A DNA stretch of 64,000 nt from Dehalococcoidia bacterium (GCA_011170375.1 DUEV01000006.1:25255-89254); one strand, 5' to 3'; positions 33,950 through 43,443 are shown, numbered from the stretch's first letter. The notes: generated by a model from the letters alone, not told the origin. Made by a program: numbers and translations.

Positions 33950-34372
33950 ATGAGAACAGCAATTATATACCGGTCATTCCTCGGTTCGACGCGGAAGTAT
34001 GCTGAATGGCTGCACGAATCCATCGAGTCCTCAGACCTGTTCAAACCGCGCCAGATACATGATAAGAAGCTGGCAGAGTACGACCTCGTGATAATCTGTT
34101 CTGGTACATATGCAGGCTGGATAAGCCTTCGGGGTTACCTGACTAAGAAATGGCCCGCTCTACAGGGGAAAAAGGTAATCTTGCTCGTAGTGGGCCTGGT
34201 GCCCCCCGAGGACGCCGAGAGCATAGCCGCCTATATGAAGATTCCCGAAAATATCAGGCAGGAAATCCAGTACTTCAAGGTGCCGGGGAGGTGGGGTTCC
34301 AGAAATCGGGATGCCGTAAAGAAAGAAAACCTGCAGCCCGTCCTCGAATATATTCAGGGACTTCAATCTTAG
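33950..34372 (+). CDS. flavodoxin-domain protein
   Basis: A 140-residue protein with the flavodoxin-like fold: an FMN phosphate loop in the form YRSFLGSTRKYAEWL, then LVIICSGTYAGWISL and KKVILLVVGLVPP. The arrangement resembles short flavodoxins and protoporphyrinogen oxidase HemG-type proteins (TXXGXT-like loop). It likely binds FMN and transfers electrons, but several consensus positions differ. A promoter immediately upstream suggests it is a stand-alone gene. Confidence 0.75.
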   Translation: MRTAIIYRSFLGSTRKYAEWLHESIESSDLFKPRQIHDKKLAEYDLVIICSGTYAGWISLRGYLTKKWPALQGKKVILLVVGLVPPEDAESIAAYMKIPENIRQEIQYFKVPGRWGSRNRDAVKKENLQPVLEYIQGLQS

Positions 34373-34406
34373 GCGATTGTTAATTGCTTAGACCCCGAAA
34401 TTATCA

Positions 34407-35912
34407 TCACGGACGCGTGGTGATAAACGGCTTCTTATCTTTCTTACAGATAATCTGAGTTACATTACGGCCTGACATAGCCGCCGGTGGCAGGCCGCCA
34501 CCCGGCTCCACCCACTGCCCCACCATGTAGAAGTTCTCAAGTCCGGGTAGAGTCTTACTCATACGCATGCGAAAACTCTCCGCCCCCATCATCCATCCTT
34601 CGTAACTACCCCTCCAGTTGCCGGTGTAGCGTACCCATGTCACGGGCGTGGCTACATCACGCATCTCCACCTGTTCCGCCAGACCCGGAAAATGCTTGCT
34701 AAGCTGGGCAATCACCTGGTCAGCAATCCGTTCCTTTTCTGCCTTATAACGCTCGGGGTCTTTGTATAACTCGTCCCAGTAGTCAAAGACGGTGCTTATC
34801 ATGACTCTTATCACTGTTTTGCCCTCAGGTGCCAGACTGGAATCAAAGTTATAGACATGCAGGGTCAATCGTGAAAGCTCTTTCCCGGCAATAGTAATTG
34901 GCTCGTCGAGGGGCAGGTTAAATCCAGACACCGAATGCGGCAGCTCGTCAAAAGTGCGGTTTACACCAAATGCCACGAATACCAAGGGAGGGAACAGGGC
35001 AAGGTTATCATAATAGCCCTGGATTTTGTCGTTGATGTATTTCCCTTCCAGCATGTCAAAGATAGTTGTATGACCATCGGCGGCAGAGATTATGATATCG
35101 CCATGGTGTTCAGTACCGTCAGCCAGCCTGATGCCGACCGCCCTGTCGTTTTCCACCATGACTTTAGCAACCGGTGATTTGTAGCTTACTTCACCCCCCA
35201 AATCAAGGTAACGCTTCTCAATCGTCCTGGAAAACTCAAGCGACCCGCCCAGTGGATAGCCGGCCGTTTTTTGGTATACCCAGGCCATCGGCATAACCAG
35301 AGCAAGCATTGGAAGGTCAGGCACGTCTTCTGCAATGGCTAAGAGGGCCTCGCGCATGAAAGAATTTTTAAAACGCGATGCGAATTCACCGGCAGACAAC
35401 TTACTCCACTTCCTCATATATCCCATGTAAGGTAGCATCTGAAACAGCATTTTCACCACGTCAAACGGATTATATAATTCAGGTGCTTTATCAGATGGCA
35501 TATCAAAGCCGATACCCTTCCTTATGCCCTTAATAAAATCCTCAATCACACCGCTGTCCTCAGGGGCAAGCTCTTTCATGTGCTTTTCAAGACGGTCAGG
35601 GTCGCTGTAGAGAGCGAAGTACTTTCCCTCCTTGCCTATAATCCGAAGATATTCATCATGGTCGATAAAAGTATGGTTCTTTATGATACCCAGTTCTTCC
35701 CATATGTGATAGAAATTACTGGCTGGGCCAGAACCTACCAGCCAGTGTATACAGCCGTCTATGGTGTAGCCCTTGCGCTTCCAGGCAGTGCATACGCCGC
35801 CGGGTTTGGTATCCATTTCAAAGATATGAGTATTGTATCCATTCATCTGAGCGTAGCAACCCGCAGACAAACCAGCGATTCCAGCCCCGATGATTATTAT
35901 CGATTTCTCCAT
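34407..35912 (-). CDS. CrtI-family NAD(P)/FAD oxidoreductase
   Basis: A 501-residue flavoprotein with N-terminal IIGAGIAGLSAGCYAQMNGYNTHIFE and a CrtI/phytoene-desaturase-type continuation (GGVCTAWKRKGYTIDGCIHWLVG). Residues near the C-terminus, FYMVGQWVEPGGGLPPAAMSGRN, form the second FAD contact. It resembles carotenoid desaturase/isomerase-like and retinol-saturase-like enzymes. It is distinct from the shorter oxidoreductase at 1039-2466. No carotenoid synthase is adjacent, so the substrate may be another polyene or lipid. Confidence 0.87.
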   Translation of the reverse strand: MEKSIIIIGAGIAGLSAGCYAQMNGYNTHIFEMDTKPGGVCTAWKRKGYTIDGCIHWLVGSGPASNFYHIWEELGIIKNHTFIDHDEYLRIIGKEGKYFALYSDPDRLEKHMKELAPEDSGVIEDFIKGIRKGIGFDMPSDKAPELYNPFDVVKMLFQMLPYMGYMRKWSKLSAGEFASRFKNSFMREALLAIAEDVPDLPMLALVMPMAWVYQKTAGYPLGGSLEFSRTIEKRYLDLGGEVSYKSPVAKVMVENDRAVGIRLADGTEHHGDIIISAADGHTTIFDMLEGKYINDKIQGYYDNLALFPPLVFVAFGVNRTFDELPHSVSGFNLPLDEPITIAGKELSRLTLHVYNFDSSLAPEGKTVIRVMISTVFDYWDELYKDPERYKAEKERIADQVIAQLSKHFPGLAEQVEMRDVATPVTWVRYTGNWRGSYEGWMMGAESFRMRMSKTLPGLENFYMVGQWVEPGGGLPPAAMSGRNVTQIICKKDKKPFITTRP

Positions 35913-36058
35913 TAGTCCCTCCTAATGACCGAGAATTACCCCGTATCAAATATTATAAACATGTCGAAGTCAACGGAAGGTAGAAACATGTTCCCACGAC
36001 ACAGAATCCGAATAAGCCTTGCTACCTGGTTCTGACATCATACTTACACCTAGAACAC

Positions 36059-37177
36059 TCAAGACATCGCCAGGGCGGTCTTGATTTCTCCGATCACGTA
36101 CTCAGATGTTTCACGGGACAGGCTCGATTCCAAGGCCTTTTTGGTCCGGTTGCCACCAATCCTGCCCAGTGCCCAGGCAGCGTGTCCACGAATCAGCTCA
36201 TCCGGGTCCTGCATTGCCTCATTCAGTATCGGCACGGCTTCCTGACTGCCCTGATTACCCAGAGCCACCGCCGCATTTCTGCGAAAGTAGCGTTTGTCAT
36301 TTATGTAGTTCATCGCTAATAAGTCATACATTCTACGATAGTGCTCGTCGGTAATGTTCAGTATCTTTTCGAGCTGGAAATCATCGGCAATGTGTTCAAG
36401 AAAGACATTCGGTGGCAATTCTGCTTTAAGTTTTGCCTGATTACGGGGACAGACCTGCTGACAGACATCACAGCCAAAAATCCAGGTACCCATGCCCTCC
36501 CGTAGCTCGAGAGGCAATACTTCCTGTCCTTGGCCAATGTTTGATCCTGGTGTAGAATAGGAGTTGAAGGCTACACAAAGGTGCGGGTTCATCCTCAGTG
36601 GCTCGTAAAGGGCCCCTGTTGGGCAAGAATCAATACAGAGGGTACACTCTTCAGGACAATTTACATCATATGTCGGTGTATCGTACTCAAGCTCTTTGTC
36701 TATCACCAGTGCAACGATGCTGACAAAGGAGCCAATACCTTCGATAAAGGCGAAGCAGTTCTTACCATAATTGGTTACCCCGGTACGGGCAGCCGAGGGT
36801 CGGCTTGGCAATCCCCACCCTACACGGCAACCCTGATTCTGTAAAAACTCAATCAGTAAGACATTGCGTGCTCGATGAATAGGATGAGGTGGGCCACCAG
36901 TGCCCCAGGATAGGTAATAACGCCCTACTTTTCCTGTCATCTCCTCGGGATATGAGTGCCGGAAGTAGTCGTAGACTAGTGCTATTACCGACCGGGCCTC
37001 AGGTAGCACATTCGTGGGGTCAGCGTTCCGCAGTAACCATGATCCTACCCAGTCATACATGTCGGAACGGTCGTTTAATTCTCTCTGCAATACAGGAAAG
37101 CTGTCGGCGGTGGTAAAGCCTACCCGGTCGTACCCGAGACTCAGGGCGTATTCTTTAATATCCGTGCTCAGCGACAA
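36059..37177 (-). CDS. QueG-like 4Fe-4S protein with C-terminal HEAT repeats
   Basis: A 372-residue protein from a TTG start preceded by GGGAGG. It has two ferredoxin-type 4Fe-4S motifs, CPEECTLCIDSCPTGAL and CDVCQQVCP, in the arrangement of epoxyqueuosine reductase QueG and reductive-dehalogenase relatives. It then has HEAT-like repeats at the C-terminus (NAAVALGNQGSQEAVPILNEAM; HAAWALGRIG). The segment before the GKN motif (RPSAARTGVTNYGKN) lacks the conserved Asp I would expect in a canonical QueG. It may therefore be a related corrinoid Fe-S reductase with another substrate rather than the tRNA enzyme. Confidence 0.78.
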   Translation of the reverse strand: MSLSTDIKEYALSLGYDRVGFTTADSFPVLQRELNDRSDMYDWVGSWLLRNADPTNVLPEARSVIALVYDYFRHSYPEEMTGKVGRYYLSWGTGGPPHPIHRARNVLLIEFLQNQGCRVGWGLPSRPSAARTGVTNYGKNCFAFIEGIGSFVSIVALVIDKELEYDTPTYDVNCPEECTLCIDSCPTGALYEPLRMNPHLCVAFNSYSTPGSNIGQGQEVLPLELREGMGTWIFGCDVCQQVCPRNQAKLKAELPPNVFLEHIADDFQLEKILNITDEHYRRMYDLLAMNYINDKRYFRRNAAVALGNQGSQEAVPILNEAMQDPDELIRGHAAWALGRIGGNRTKKALESSLSRETSEYVIGEIKTALAMS

Positions 37178-37227
37178 AGTCTACTTACCTCCCGGATATT
37201 AGTTTCTGTGCCTGTAATTTAACCCGC

Positions 37228-37914
37228 TTAAATTTTCTCGAATTTGCTCTTGGCGGCCCCGCAGACGGGACACACCCAGTCATCCGGTATCTCTTCAAAC
37301 GGAGTCCCCGGCGCAATGCCGCCGTCCGGGTCTCCCAGCTCAGGGTCGTAGACCCACCCACAAACAGTGCATTGGTATTTACCCGAGCCTGACGCCTCTG
37401 CCTTCTTCTCCTCGGCAACATAGCTGGGGGCAGTCTTGGGTGTTACTCCCCGCTTGATTTGATGGTAGTAGTCATAGGTCATGCAGACCTCATCGGTGAG
37501 GACTTCGGCGTCAACAACCCGGCCAGCAAAGATGGTGTGGGTGCCCATATCCATCTCGTTGGTCACCTCGACTTCGAGGTATGAGACGGCATTGTCGGTA
37601 ACAATCGGCGCTTTCGTCTGGTCTATCTTGTAGTTGATACCTTCAAGTTTATCGATATCTCTACCCGACTTGAACCCGAAACGCCCGATGAAGTCGAGCG
37701 GCGTGTCCTGGCGGAGGACGGATACGGCAAAGACACGGCTCTCCTTGATATACTCCCAGGTCAGGTTGCTCTTGTTGATGCTCACGGCAACTGTCGGCGG
37801 CTCGGAGGTTATTTGAAACACCGTATTGGCTATCTGCCCGTTAAGCTTTTCTCCCTTTCTCGAAGTAACTACATAGAGACCGTAACCTATCTTGTATAAG
37901 GCTTTAGCATCCAT
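37228..37914 (-). CDS. flavin reductase-rubredoxin fusion (high-molecular-weight rubredoxin)
   Basis: A 228-residue fusion. Residues 1-155 are a flavin reductase-like FMN domain ([46 protein letters not shown]). The C-terminal 50 residues are a rubredoxin with [18 protein letters not shown] and [14 protein letters not shown], giving the four Cys iron ligands. Such Hrb proteins pass electrons from NAD(P)H to flavodiiron proteins that reduce O2 or NO, a defence typical of anaerobes. It lies just downstream of the HPF gene on the same strand. Confidence 0.92.
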   Translation of the reverse strand: MDAKALYKIGYGLYVVTSRKGEKLNGQIANTVFQITSEPPTVAVSINKSNLTWEYIKESRVFAVSVLRQDTPLDFIGRFGFKSGRDIDKLEGINYKIDQTKAPIVTDNAVSYLEVEVTNEMDMGTHTIFAGRVVDAEVLTDEVCMTYDYYHQIKRGVTPKTAPSYVAEEKKAEASGSGKYQCTVCGWVYDPELGDPDGGIAPGTPFEEIPDDWVCPVCGAAKSKFEKI

Positions 37915-37931
37915 ACTCCCACCCCCGATTA

Positions 37932-38468
37932 TTAGTCCAGCACAGGCTGTAGCAGACCGTAGTTGCCGTCCTTCCGCAGGTAAACGACGTTGAGTTCGCC
38001 ACTATCCGCGTTGATAAACAGGAAAAACTGATGACCGAGTAGTTCCATCTGGTTTGCCGCCTCCTCAGGTGACATAGACTGCACCGGAAAGCGCTTGGTC
38101 CGTACCAGCCTGGTGGGCACTTCGCCGGAGACCAGAGCTTCTTTCTTGAAACGGCTTTCCCGCCTCTTTGTCTTGTATCTTCTGCCCTTATAGCGCTCCA
38201 CCTGGTCTTCCATAGCATCCACAGTAGAGTTGATGGCAGCGTACAACTCAGCCGCTCGGTGCTCAGCCCTGAGAAGGGTATCACGCACACTGGCCGTTAT
38301 CTGGGCGACGAATCTTTTATCAGCTTCCTTTGTTGGTTCAGAGGTTATCTCTACCTTAACCGTATCAATATTCCGCAGTCGTCGGGAAAGCTTCCCGACC
38401 TTCTTCTGAATGTAGCTTGAGGTGGCATCAGAAATCTCGCAATTTCTGCCTTCAACGAATACCTCCAC
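37932..38468 (-). CDS. hpf: long-form ribosome hibernation promoting factor
   Basis: A 178-residue protein starting at a GTG with AGGAGG about 10 bases upstream; an ATG between them is out of frame. The N-terminal 100 residues form the HPF/RaiA ribosome-binding domain ([22 protein letters not shown], basic helix [15 protein letters not shown]). The C-terminal 55 residues are the dimerisation domain of long HPF ([39 protein letters not shown]). It dimerises 70S ribosomes into inactive 100S particles under starvation. Confidence 0.93.
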   Translation of the reverse strand: MEVFVEGRNCEISDATSSYIQKKVGKLSRRLRNIDTVKVEITSEPTKEADKRFVAQITASVRDTLLRAEHRAAELYAAINSTVDAMEDQVERYKGRRYKTKRRESRFKKEALVSGEVPTRLVRTKRFPVQSMSPEEAANQMELLGHQFFLFINADSGELNVVYLRKDGNYGLLQPVLD

Positions 38469-38670
38469 GCGACCATTACCTCCTTGTGCCTGACAGACTT
38501 ACCCAGCCTATCTGTAACTATTATACCACTATACCACGGCGGACTGATGGGCACAGTATTCATCGTGCAAAGTCCTTGACCCAATCGCGTGACAGGGGGG
38601 TACCATTGGCTACCCGCGCTGGGTCGAAAGTACTATTCAAATTCGGTATGACCAGACCTAGAATACAAGT

Positions 38671-39909
38671 ATGGGCATATTAAGTTCAAAAGATAAGAAC
38701 AATTCATCCAACGCGCCAGAGGAAGTGAAAGAAACACGGCGAAAGCATATCGAGCTGCTTGGTCGTGAATTCCATATCGTCAAGGACGGACTCGACCCGG
38801 AAGAGGTCGCCGATTTCCTAGAGACGACCGCTGGCTCAAGTGAAGCTGCCTTCAAGCGACTGAACCAATTTTCTGCTTTCCAGTCGGTTGCTAAATCGAT
38901 GGAGGAATCGATACTGGAGGCCAGACAGCTGGCGGAGCACGCCAAGGCACAGGCCAGGGTAGAAGCTGATCGTGAGAGGACCAAGGCGACCGAGGAGATA
39001 AGACAGCGGGTTTCCGCGATTCTGGACCAGACCCAAAACAGCTGCATCGCCTCTGTTGATGGCATCCATGCTGTACTCTTGGAAGCAGTTACCAGGACTG
39101 AGGAGATTCAACGGGAAGCCCTGAGGAAGGCCAAGGCCATGATTGCCACCAATCTGGCAGAAATCCATCAGGATATCCAGGATGCAGTGGACGGAAATGG
39201 CCATCACGTGGATCCGGGTACTGAAGTTCGTGAAGAAGTGTCCGAGCTGCCGACCGACTCAGATGACGCCATAGAAAATTCCGACGACAGCGAAATCGAA
39301 GATGTCGACCCTGATGAGGAACCTGCCTTTAACTTGGCCAATCTACAAGAGAGCCTGATGAGCCTGGAAGCAAGCCTGTCAAATCTGAACGAGAGCAAGA
39401 ATGCGTTTGAGCAGACTCCTGAGATGCCGACCCCCGTCCTGGAAGAAGATGAGGAAGAATCGGACGATGTGGAGGATGACGTAGAGGATGATGCCGAGAG
39501 TGAAAGTGATAGCCAGTTGGATACCGTCCATCCGTATAGCGGTGAAGTAACCGTCGAAATCACCGGTGGAGCCGAGGAATCCTGGATGCAGGACCTAAGG
39601 CAGCGAATGAATGATATACCTGGTGCCCGGATTCGGGCAGAGTCCGGTGTAGATGAGAGGACCACTATGGTGAGCCTCTCGTTGAGCGAGCCTGTTAAGT
39701 TGTTCCCGATACTGCTGTCACTACCGAGAGTTAACAGGGTGATACCAGGACGGCTGAACGGGGGGTCTGCAGACAAGGGGAAATTGAGGCTATGGCCAAA
39801 ATCTAATAAGAATTCTCAACAGAACACTATTACAGTAGAGCTCAACGGGAACGGCCCCACCAATCCCTCCATGGTGGAGTCAGAGGATGACATGATAGCA
39901 GCTAGCTGA
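38671..39909 (+). CDS. coiled-coil protein with DivIVA-like N-terminus
   Basis: A 412-residue acidic protein. Residues about 20-50 (LLGREFHIVKDGLDPEEVADFL) resemble the DivIVA/GpsB membrane-curvature binding start. Residues 60-170 are a long coiled coil rich in Ala, Glu and Arg. An acidic disordered region follows (EEDEEESDDVEDDVEDDAES). The last 120 residues contain an alpha/beta domain (GEVTVEITGGAEESWMQDLRQ, then MVSLSLSEPVKLFPILLSLP) that I do not recognise with confidence. It may organise a cell-pole or envelope structure; this is inferred from fold only. A terminator follows at 39950. Confidence 0.72.
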   Translation: MGILSSKDKNNSSNAPEEVKETRRKHIELLGREFHIVKDGLDPEEVADFLETTAGSSEAAFKRLNQFSAFQSVAKSMEESILEARQLAEHAKAQARVEADRERTKATEEIRQRVSAILDQTQNSCIASVDGIHAVLLEAVTRTEEIQREALRKAKAMIATNLAEIHQDIQDAVDGNGHHVDPGTEVREEVSELPTDSDDAIENSDDSEIEDVDPDEEPAFNLANLQESLMSLEASLSNLNESKNAFEQTPEMPTPVLEEDEEESDDVEDDVEDDAESESDSQLDTVHPYSGEVTVEITGGAEESWMQDLRQRMNDIPGARIRAESGVDERTTMVSLSLSEPVKLFPILLSLPRVNRVIPGRLNGGSADKGKLRLWPKSNKNSQQNTITVELNGNGPTNPSMVESEDDMIAAS

Positions 39910-39949
39910 ACCCACGTAGCGTTGTTTGCCCCAGGTTGTTGGAACAATA

Positions 39950-39977
39950 AAGGCCTGGCAGATTTCTGTCAGGCCTT
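39950..39977 (+). terminator. intrinsic terminator
   Basis: AAGGCCTGGCAG, a short loop and CTGTCAGGCCTT form a stem of 11-12 bp (one G-U). It is located 40 bp after the coiled-coil protein gene. The T-tract is short. Confidence 0.7.
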
Positions 39978-40056
39978 CTAACGTTGACAATCAGGCAGGT
40001 ACAGGCTAGACTGCGAATCACACGTTTTGGCAATAATATCGAACTAGAGAAGGACT

Positions 40057-40467
40057 ATGTTGTATCGAATAAGTGTCAGGACTAGAGGCAGGGTGGATTT
40101 TCAGGATATTACCGGGACTGTTAGTGAAACGATTAAGTCCAGCGGCATGCAAAGCGGTATCTGCCACATTTTCGTTCCACATACCACCGCCGGAGTTACC
40201 ATCAATGAGCATGCCGACCCATCGGTTGTTGAAGATATTATGGCACAACTGGACAAGATGGTACCCCAGCACGGTGGCTACCGTCATCTGGAGGGTAATT
40301 CCCCCGCCCACATCAAGGCCAGCCTGGTTGGCAGTTCTCAGACGTTGTTCGTGGACGAAGGCCGGCTGGTACTTGGTACGTGGCAGGGAGTCTTCCTCTG
40401 CGAGTTCGATGGCCCGAGAAACCGGTCGCTGCTCATCAAAATTATACCTGACAGCACGCACGGTTGA
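40057..40467 (+). CDS. YjbQ family protein (UPF0047)
   Basis: A 136-residue protein with the family's conserved HTTAGVTINEHADPSV (metal-binding His/Glu set), HLEGNSPAHIKASLVGSS and LGTWQGVFLCEFDGPRNR. Members are small beta-barrel enzymes; E. coli YjbQ has weak thiamine-phosphate synthase activity, but the physiological role is unclear. The next gene begins 3 bp after its stop. Confidence 0.93.
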   Translation: MLYRISVRTRGRVDFQDITGTVSETIKSSGMQSGICHIFVPHTTAGVTINEHADPSVVEDIMAQLDKMVPQHGGYRHLEGNSPAHIKASLVGSSQTLFVDEGRLVLGTWQGVFLCEFDGPRNRSLLIKIIPDSTHG

Positions 40468-40470
40468 AAA

Positions 40471-40974
40471 ATGAGCATCACAATACGATTATTCAAGACC
40501 GAAGACATCGAAATAATCACGTCGTCGCTCGCAGCAATCAACTGGGATAATCGAACATCAACGCTTAAACGCTATCTCACCGAACAGGATAAAGGCGAAC
40601 GAACTGTTCTTGTAGCGTATTCAGACAGGAATTTCGCTGGCTACGTGACAATAATGTGGAAATCTAACTATCCTCCATTTGCTGAGCAGGAAATACCTGA
40701 GATTAATGACCTAATCGTCCTTCCCGTCTTTCGGCGTCATGGAATAGCGAGTGCCCTGATGAACGAGGCAGAGAATCGCATATCCGAGAGGACACGAGTT
40801 GCCGGTATTGGGGTAGGCATGTTTCAAGACTACGGCGCCGCGCAGCGTATGTATATTCTGAGGGGTTACGTTCCAGATACGCTTGGATTATTCTACAAAG
40901 GGCAACATGTCAAACTAGGTCAGGAAGTGCATGTCGATGACGAACTCATCCTTTACCTGACAAAGGAAATATAG
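40471..40974 (+). CDS. GNAT family N-acetyltransferase
   Basis: A 167-residue GNAT protein. The acetyl-CoA binding motif A is visible as LIVLPVFRRHGIASALMNEAE, and the C-terminal AAQRMYILRGYVPDTLG is the usual motif B. It transfers an acetyl group to an unknown amine. It is coupled to YjbQ by a 3-bp gap. Confidence 0.88.
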   Translation: MSITIRLFKTEDIEIITSSLAAINWDNRTSTLKRYLTEQDKGERTVLVAYSDRNFAGYVTIMWKSNYPPFAEQEIPEINDLIVLPVFRRHGIASALMNEAENRISERTRVAGIGVGMFQDYGAAQRMYILRGYVPDTLGLFYKGQHVKLGQEVHVDDELILYLTKEI

Positions 40975-41039
40975 TCTCGACACCCTAAAAAATACAAGCC
41001 TATTATTGCCTGAACCACACCGCCTTAATAAACCATGAC

Positions 41040-42713
41040 TTACTTATCTTCGTAAGGCAGCACCAATATCCCACCCGCCGTGACCACCAGCATGACCTTA
41101 TCACCGGGAGCCGCCCGAATATCGCTGACCAGCCTGTCTATCTCTTCATCGGACACGATAGGCACAGTCAATTCCCCAAGCTGGCGTAACAGGCGGATGC
41201 GAGAATTGAGCTTGGCTTCAATCCTGGAAACCACTTCGGCTGCCGACTCATCCGCTATCATGGTAACCCTCTTCCGCAGCCGGACTGCCTCTGCCCCAAA
41301 ATGCCGGTCCTGTTGCAAAATACGCCAGTGATAGATGAGCACGGGCAGGGGTATGATAAGAGTCTGCAGACTCCACTTGGCACCACGCAGGACTTCCACA
41401 CCGAATGTCCCCTGAAGCAAGCCATTAATTATCTGGTAGACGATGTTTACCAGGTCGGCTGCCAGCGTTATCATGGCTATCCCCAGAACTGCATACAGAA
41501 AAACACGCCGTGACCCCGCCCCCCGCTCTACGATTCCCCCTTCATCCGTCAACCGGAGCACACTTCTCCAGTAGTACATCCAGATAGGCATGCCAACCAA
41601 TATCAGCGCCAGAGAAAGGCTGAGCTGGCTCTGCCACCATTGTGATGTGACCACGGCCGGGCCGCTGGCTGCCCTAATCCAGAGGTCGAGGAGGATTCCT
41701 ATCAGCAGTATCAGCCCGGTAATCAGTGCACCAAGACTGAGGAACGACATGAGATAGAGAAGAATGCGCCTAGCAGAGAGCCGCTGCTGCAGTACCTGAG
41801 CTACTTCTTCCTGAACCGCTTGCCGGTGATAGACCCAGATAATAGCCGTCACGAGCATGGTAGGAATTGTCCAGCTCAGGAAGAGAAAGTCAGTGCTAGC
41901 AATATCAACCACCCCACCGAAAGCCATTTCGAATAAGGCAAACAGGATGGTTATCAGTGCTGCCAATCCGGCGACTGTGCTACCGGTTATAACCAGCAGA
42001 TACAAGTAGACCTGGCGCAGAGTAGAGTCCACGTCGCCCCTGGCCATTCGGAACCAGTGGAAAGCCCAGCTGGAACCGCCAATTAGTATCCATGTCAGAT
42101 TTCCCTGAACACCTCCATCCCAAAATTCGCCTGCGGCCACATCTCCTCCCCAGACCGGCAGGTAGAAGATAGCGGCGTCGAGCAACTGTATGACAGCGTT
42201 GGCCAGCATCGCCAGGCTGAAACCCGACAGTATGTAAACGTACCAGCGTCTCAATGTCCTGGCTGCGGCCGAAGGCTGTCCTTCTTGCTCCTGGACTCGC
42301 CAGTGGTAGTACCACATACCACCAGCTACAATCAGCATGCTCAGTCCCCACGACGGGAACTCATCGAGCGGCACGCCATCCACAATCCATCGCAGGAAAC
42401 TGGCCGCACCACGGAGGCCATTCAATGCCGCCACTAACAGGACTATGTTCAGGTATAGCTTGCGTATCGCCGAGCCCACCTCAGCGGGGTTACCGGAGAC
42501 CTGTCTCTGGATGGCTCTCCAGAACACGAACCAGAGGGCTCCGCCAATAATTAACATAGCCAGGCCAAGGCTTAGCTGGCCTTTGTCAAAGAATGCGCTA
42601 TCCTCACCGATTATATCGAAGCAGAGTTGTAACAGGTTGCTGATACCACCGGCAACCATGCCCAAAGTAACCAGGGACACCGTGTAGAAAAAGACCCGCC
42701 TAACAGTACTCAT
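41040..42713 (-). CDS. six-repeat DUF5671-like membrane protein
   Basis: A 557-residue protein from ATG 42713 (GAGGAGGG is 4 bases upstream); a GTG 18 bases earlier is a weaker start. Six internal repeats of about 75-90 residues each begin with an R-x-x-x-x-Y segment (VRRVFFYTVSLVTLG, LRRWYVYILSGFSLA, ARRILLYLMSFLSLG, SRRVFLYAVLGIAMI and two more). Each closes with a W-x-x-H/Y-W-R motif (WYYHWRVQE, WMYYWRSVL, LIYHWRILQ). This is the DUF5671 pattern of paired membrane helices repeated in one chain. The C-terminal 60 residues are soluble (VSDEEIDRLVSDIRAAPGDKVMLVVTAGGILVLP). Function unknown; it is preceded by a small single-helix protein gene. Confidence 0.8.
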   Translation of the reverse strand: MSTVRRVFFYTVSLVTLGMVAGGISNLLQLCFDIIGEDSAFFDKGQLSLGLAMLIIGGALWFVFWRAIQRQVSGNPAEVGSAIRKLYLNIVLLVAALNGLRGAASFLRWIVDGVPLDEFPSWGLSMLIVAGGMWYYHWRVQEQEGQPSAAARTLRRWYVYILSGFSLAMLANAVIQLLDAAIFYLPVWGGDVAAGEFWDGGVQGNLTWILIGGSSWAFHWFRMARGDVDSTLRQVYLYLLVITGSTVAGLAALITILFALFEMAFGGVVDIASTDFLFLSWTIPTMLVTAIIWVYHRQAVQEEVAQVLQQRLSARRILLYLMSFLSLGALITGLILLIGILLDLWIRAASGPAVVTSQWWQSQLSLSLALILVGMPIWMYYWRSVLRLTDEGGIVERGAGSRRVFLYAVLGIAMITLAADLVNIVYQIINGLLQGTFGVEVLRGAKWSLQTLIIPLPVLIYHWRILQQDRHFGAEAVRLRKRVTMIADESAAEVVSRIEAKLNSRIRLLRQLGELTVPIVSDEEIDRLVSDIRAAPGDKVMLVVTAGGILVLPYEDK

Positions 42714-42731
42714 CTGACCCTCCTCATACAC

Positions 42732-43220
42732 TTAGTAGTAAAGGAAATTCAACCAAGTAGGCGATGTTATGCCCCAGGAGGTTCCTTCTTTCTCCAAGCG
42801 GAAAGTGAGATGGTAAGTACGTGTTATGTCAAAAAGACCTCTGGGTTGAAAGAAAGTAAATGTAACCTCCACCGTAGCCGTGTTACCCACTACCCACGAT
42901 TCTCCCAGTGTGGCATTCCACCCGGGCCTTTCAGCGTAGTACAAGTCCAGGGGGCGAACCCATGATAGATATGACTCCTCTGCACGAGCCGTCAACGACA
43001 GATAGCCATATGCTTCCTCGTAGTCTCCGGCTTCGAGGGCCAAGAGATATCTTTGCACCACGCCTTCAGGCGCATCTTCCGGCAACAGAGTAGTGCTGCC
43101 TTCACCCACAGTCAGGACGAGCACCACAGTCACCACCACCAGAACCCCGATGGCAACCCCGGAAACAACTAGAAACCGGGTAGACGCTCTCATGTGCTGG
43201 AAACTCCAAAGACGCCTCAT
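42732..43220 (-). CDS. single-helix membrane protein with NTF2-like domain
   Basis: A 162-residue protein. Residues 15-37 form a membrane helix (FLVVSGVAIGVLVVVTVVLVL), and the rest (VVQRYLLALEAGDYEEAYGYL; LGESWVVGNTATVEVTFTFF) is an NTF2-like/DUF4878-type domain displayed outside the membrane. The ribosome site is GGAGG, 8 bases before the ATG. It ends just before the DUF5671-like gene, likely one operon. It may bind a small ligand or partner protein; nothing more can be said. Confidence 0.72.
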   Translation of the reverse strand: MRRLWSFQHMRASTRFLVVSGVAIGVLVVVTVVLVLTVGEGSTTLLPEDAPEGVVQRYLLALEAGDYEEAYGYLSLTARAEESYLSWVRPLDLYYAERPGWNATLGESWVVGNTATVEVTFTFFQPRGLFDITRTYHLTFRLEKEGTSWGITSPTWLNFLYY

Positions 43221-43290
43221 GGGGAACGCCTCCGTGCTGAATAGGTGCCCATAGTCTATGTTGAGAATTTCGGATTGTCAAGTCACTATG

Positions 43291-43379
43291 TGACGTATTA
43301 TTGCGAGAGCACGTTAGTGCTTGTGGCAATCTCTGCCCGGCATACTGAGATTACCTTGCTCCGCTCGCAACGACGTAAC
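43291..43379. repeat. REP/MITE-like inverted repeat
   Basis: The two arms are ATTGCGAG ... GGCAATCTC and GAGATTACC ... CTCGCAAC, roughly complementary over 30 bases with ACGT at both ends. This is the style of short dispersed palindromes common in Chloroflexota and other bacteria. No second copy was spotted in the window. Confidence 0.5.
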
Positions 43380-43414
43380 AAACATATGCAAACAGGGTCG
43401 CTTGTTCAGGTTCC

Positions 43415-43443
43415 TTGACAATCGATGGGCAAGGACTTAACAT
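43415..43443 (+). promoter_or_regulatory. sigma-70-type promoter of ABC transporter operon
   Basis: Perfect TTGACA (43415-43420), 17-bp spacer, TAACAT (43438-43443), 85 bp upstream of the ATP-binding subunit start. Confidence 0.62.
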
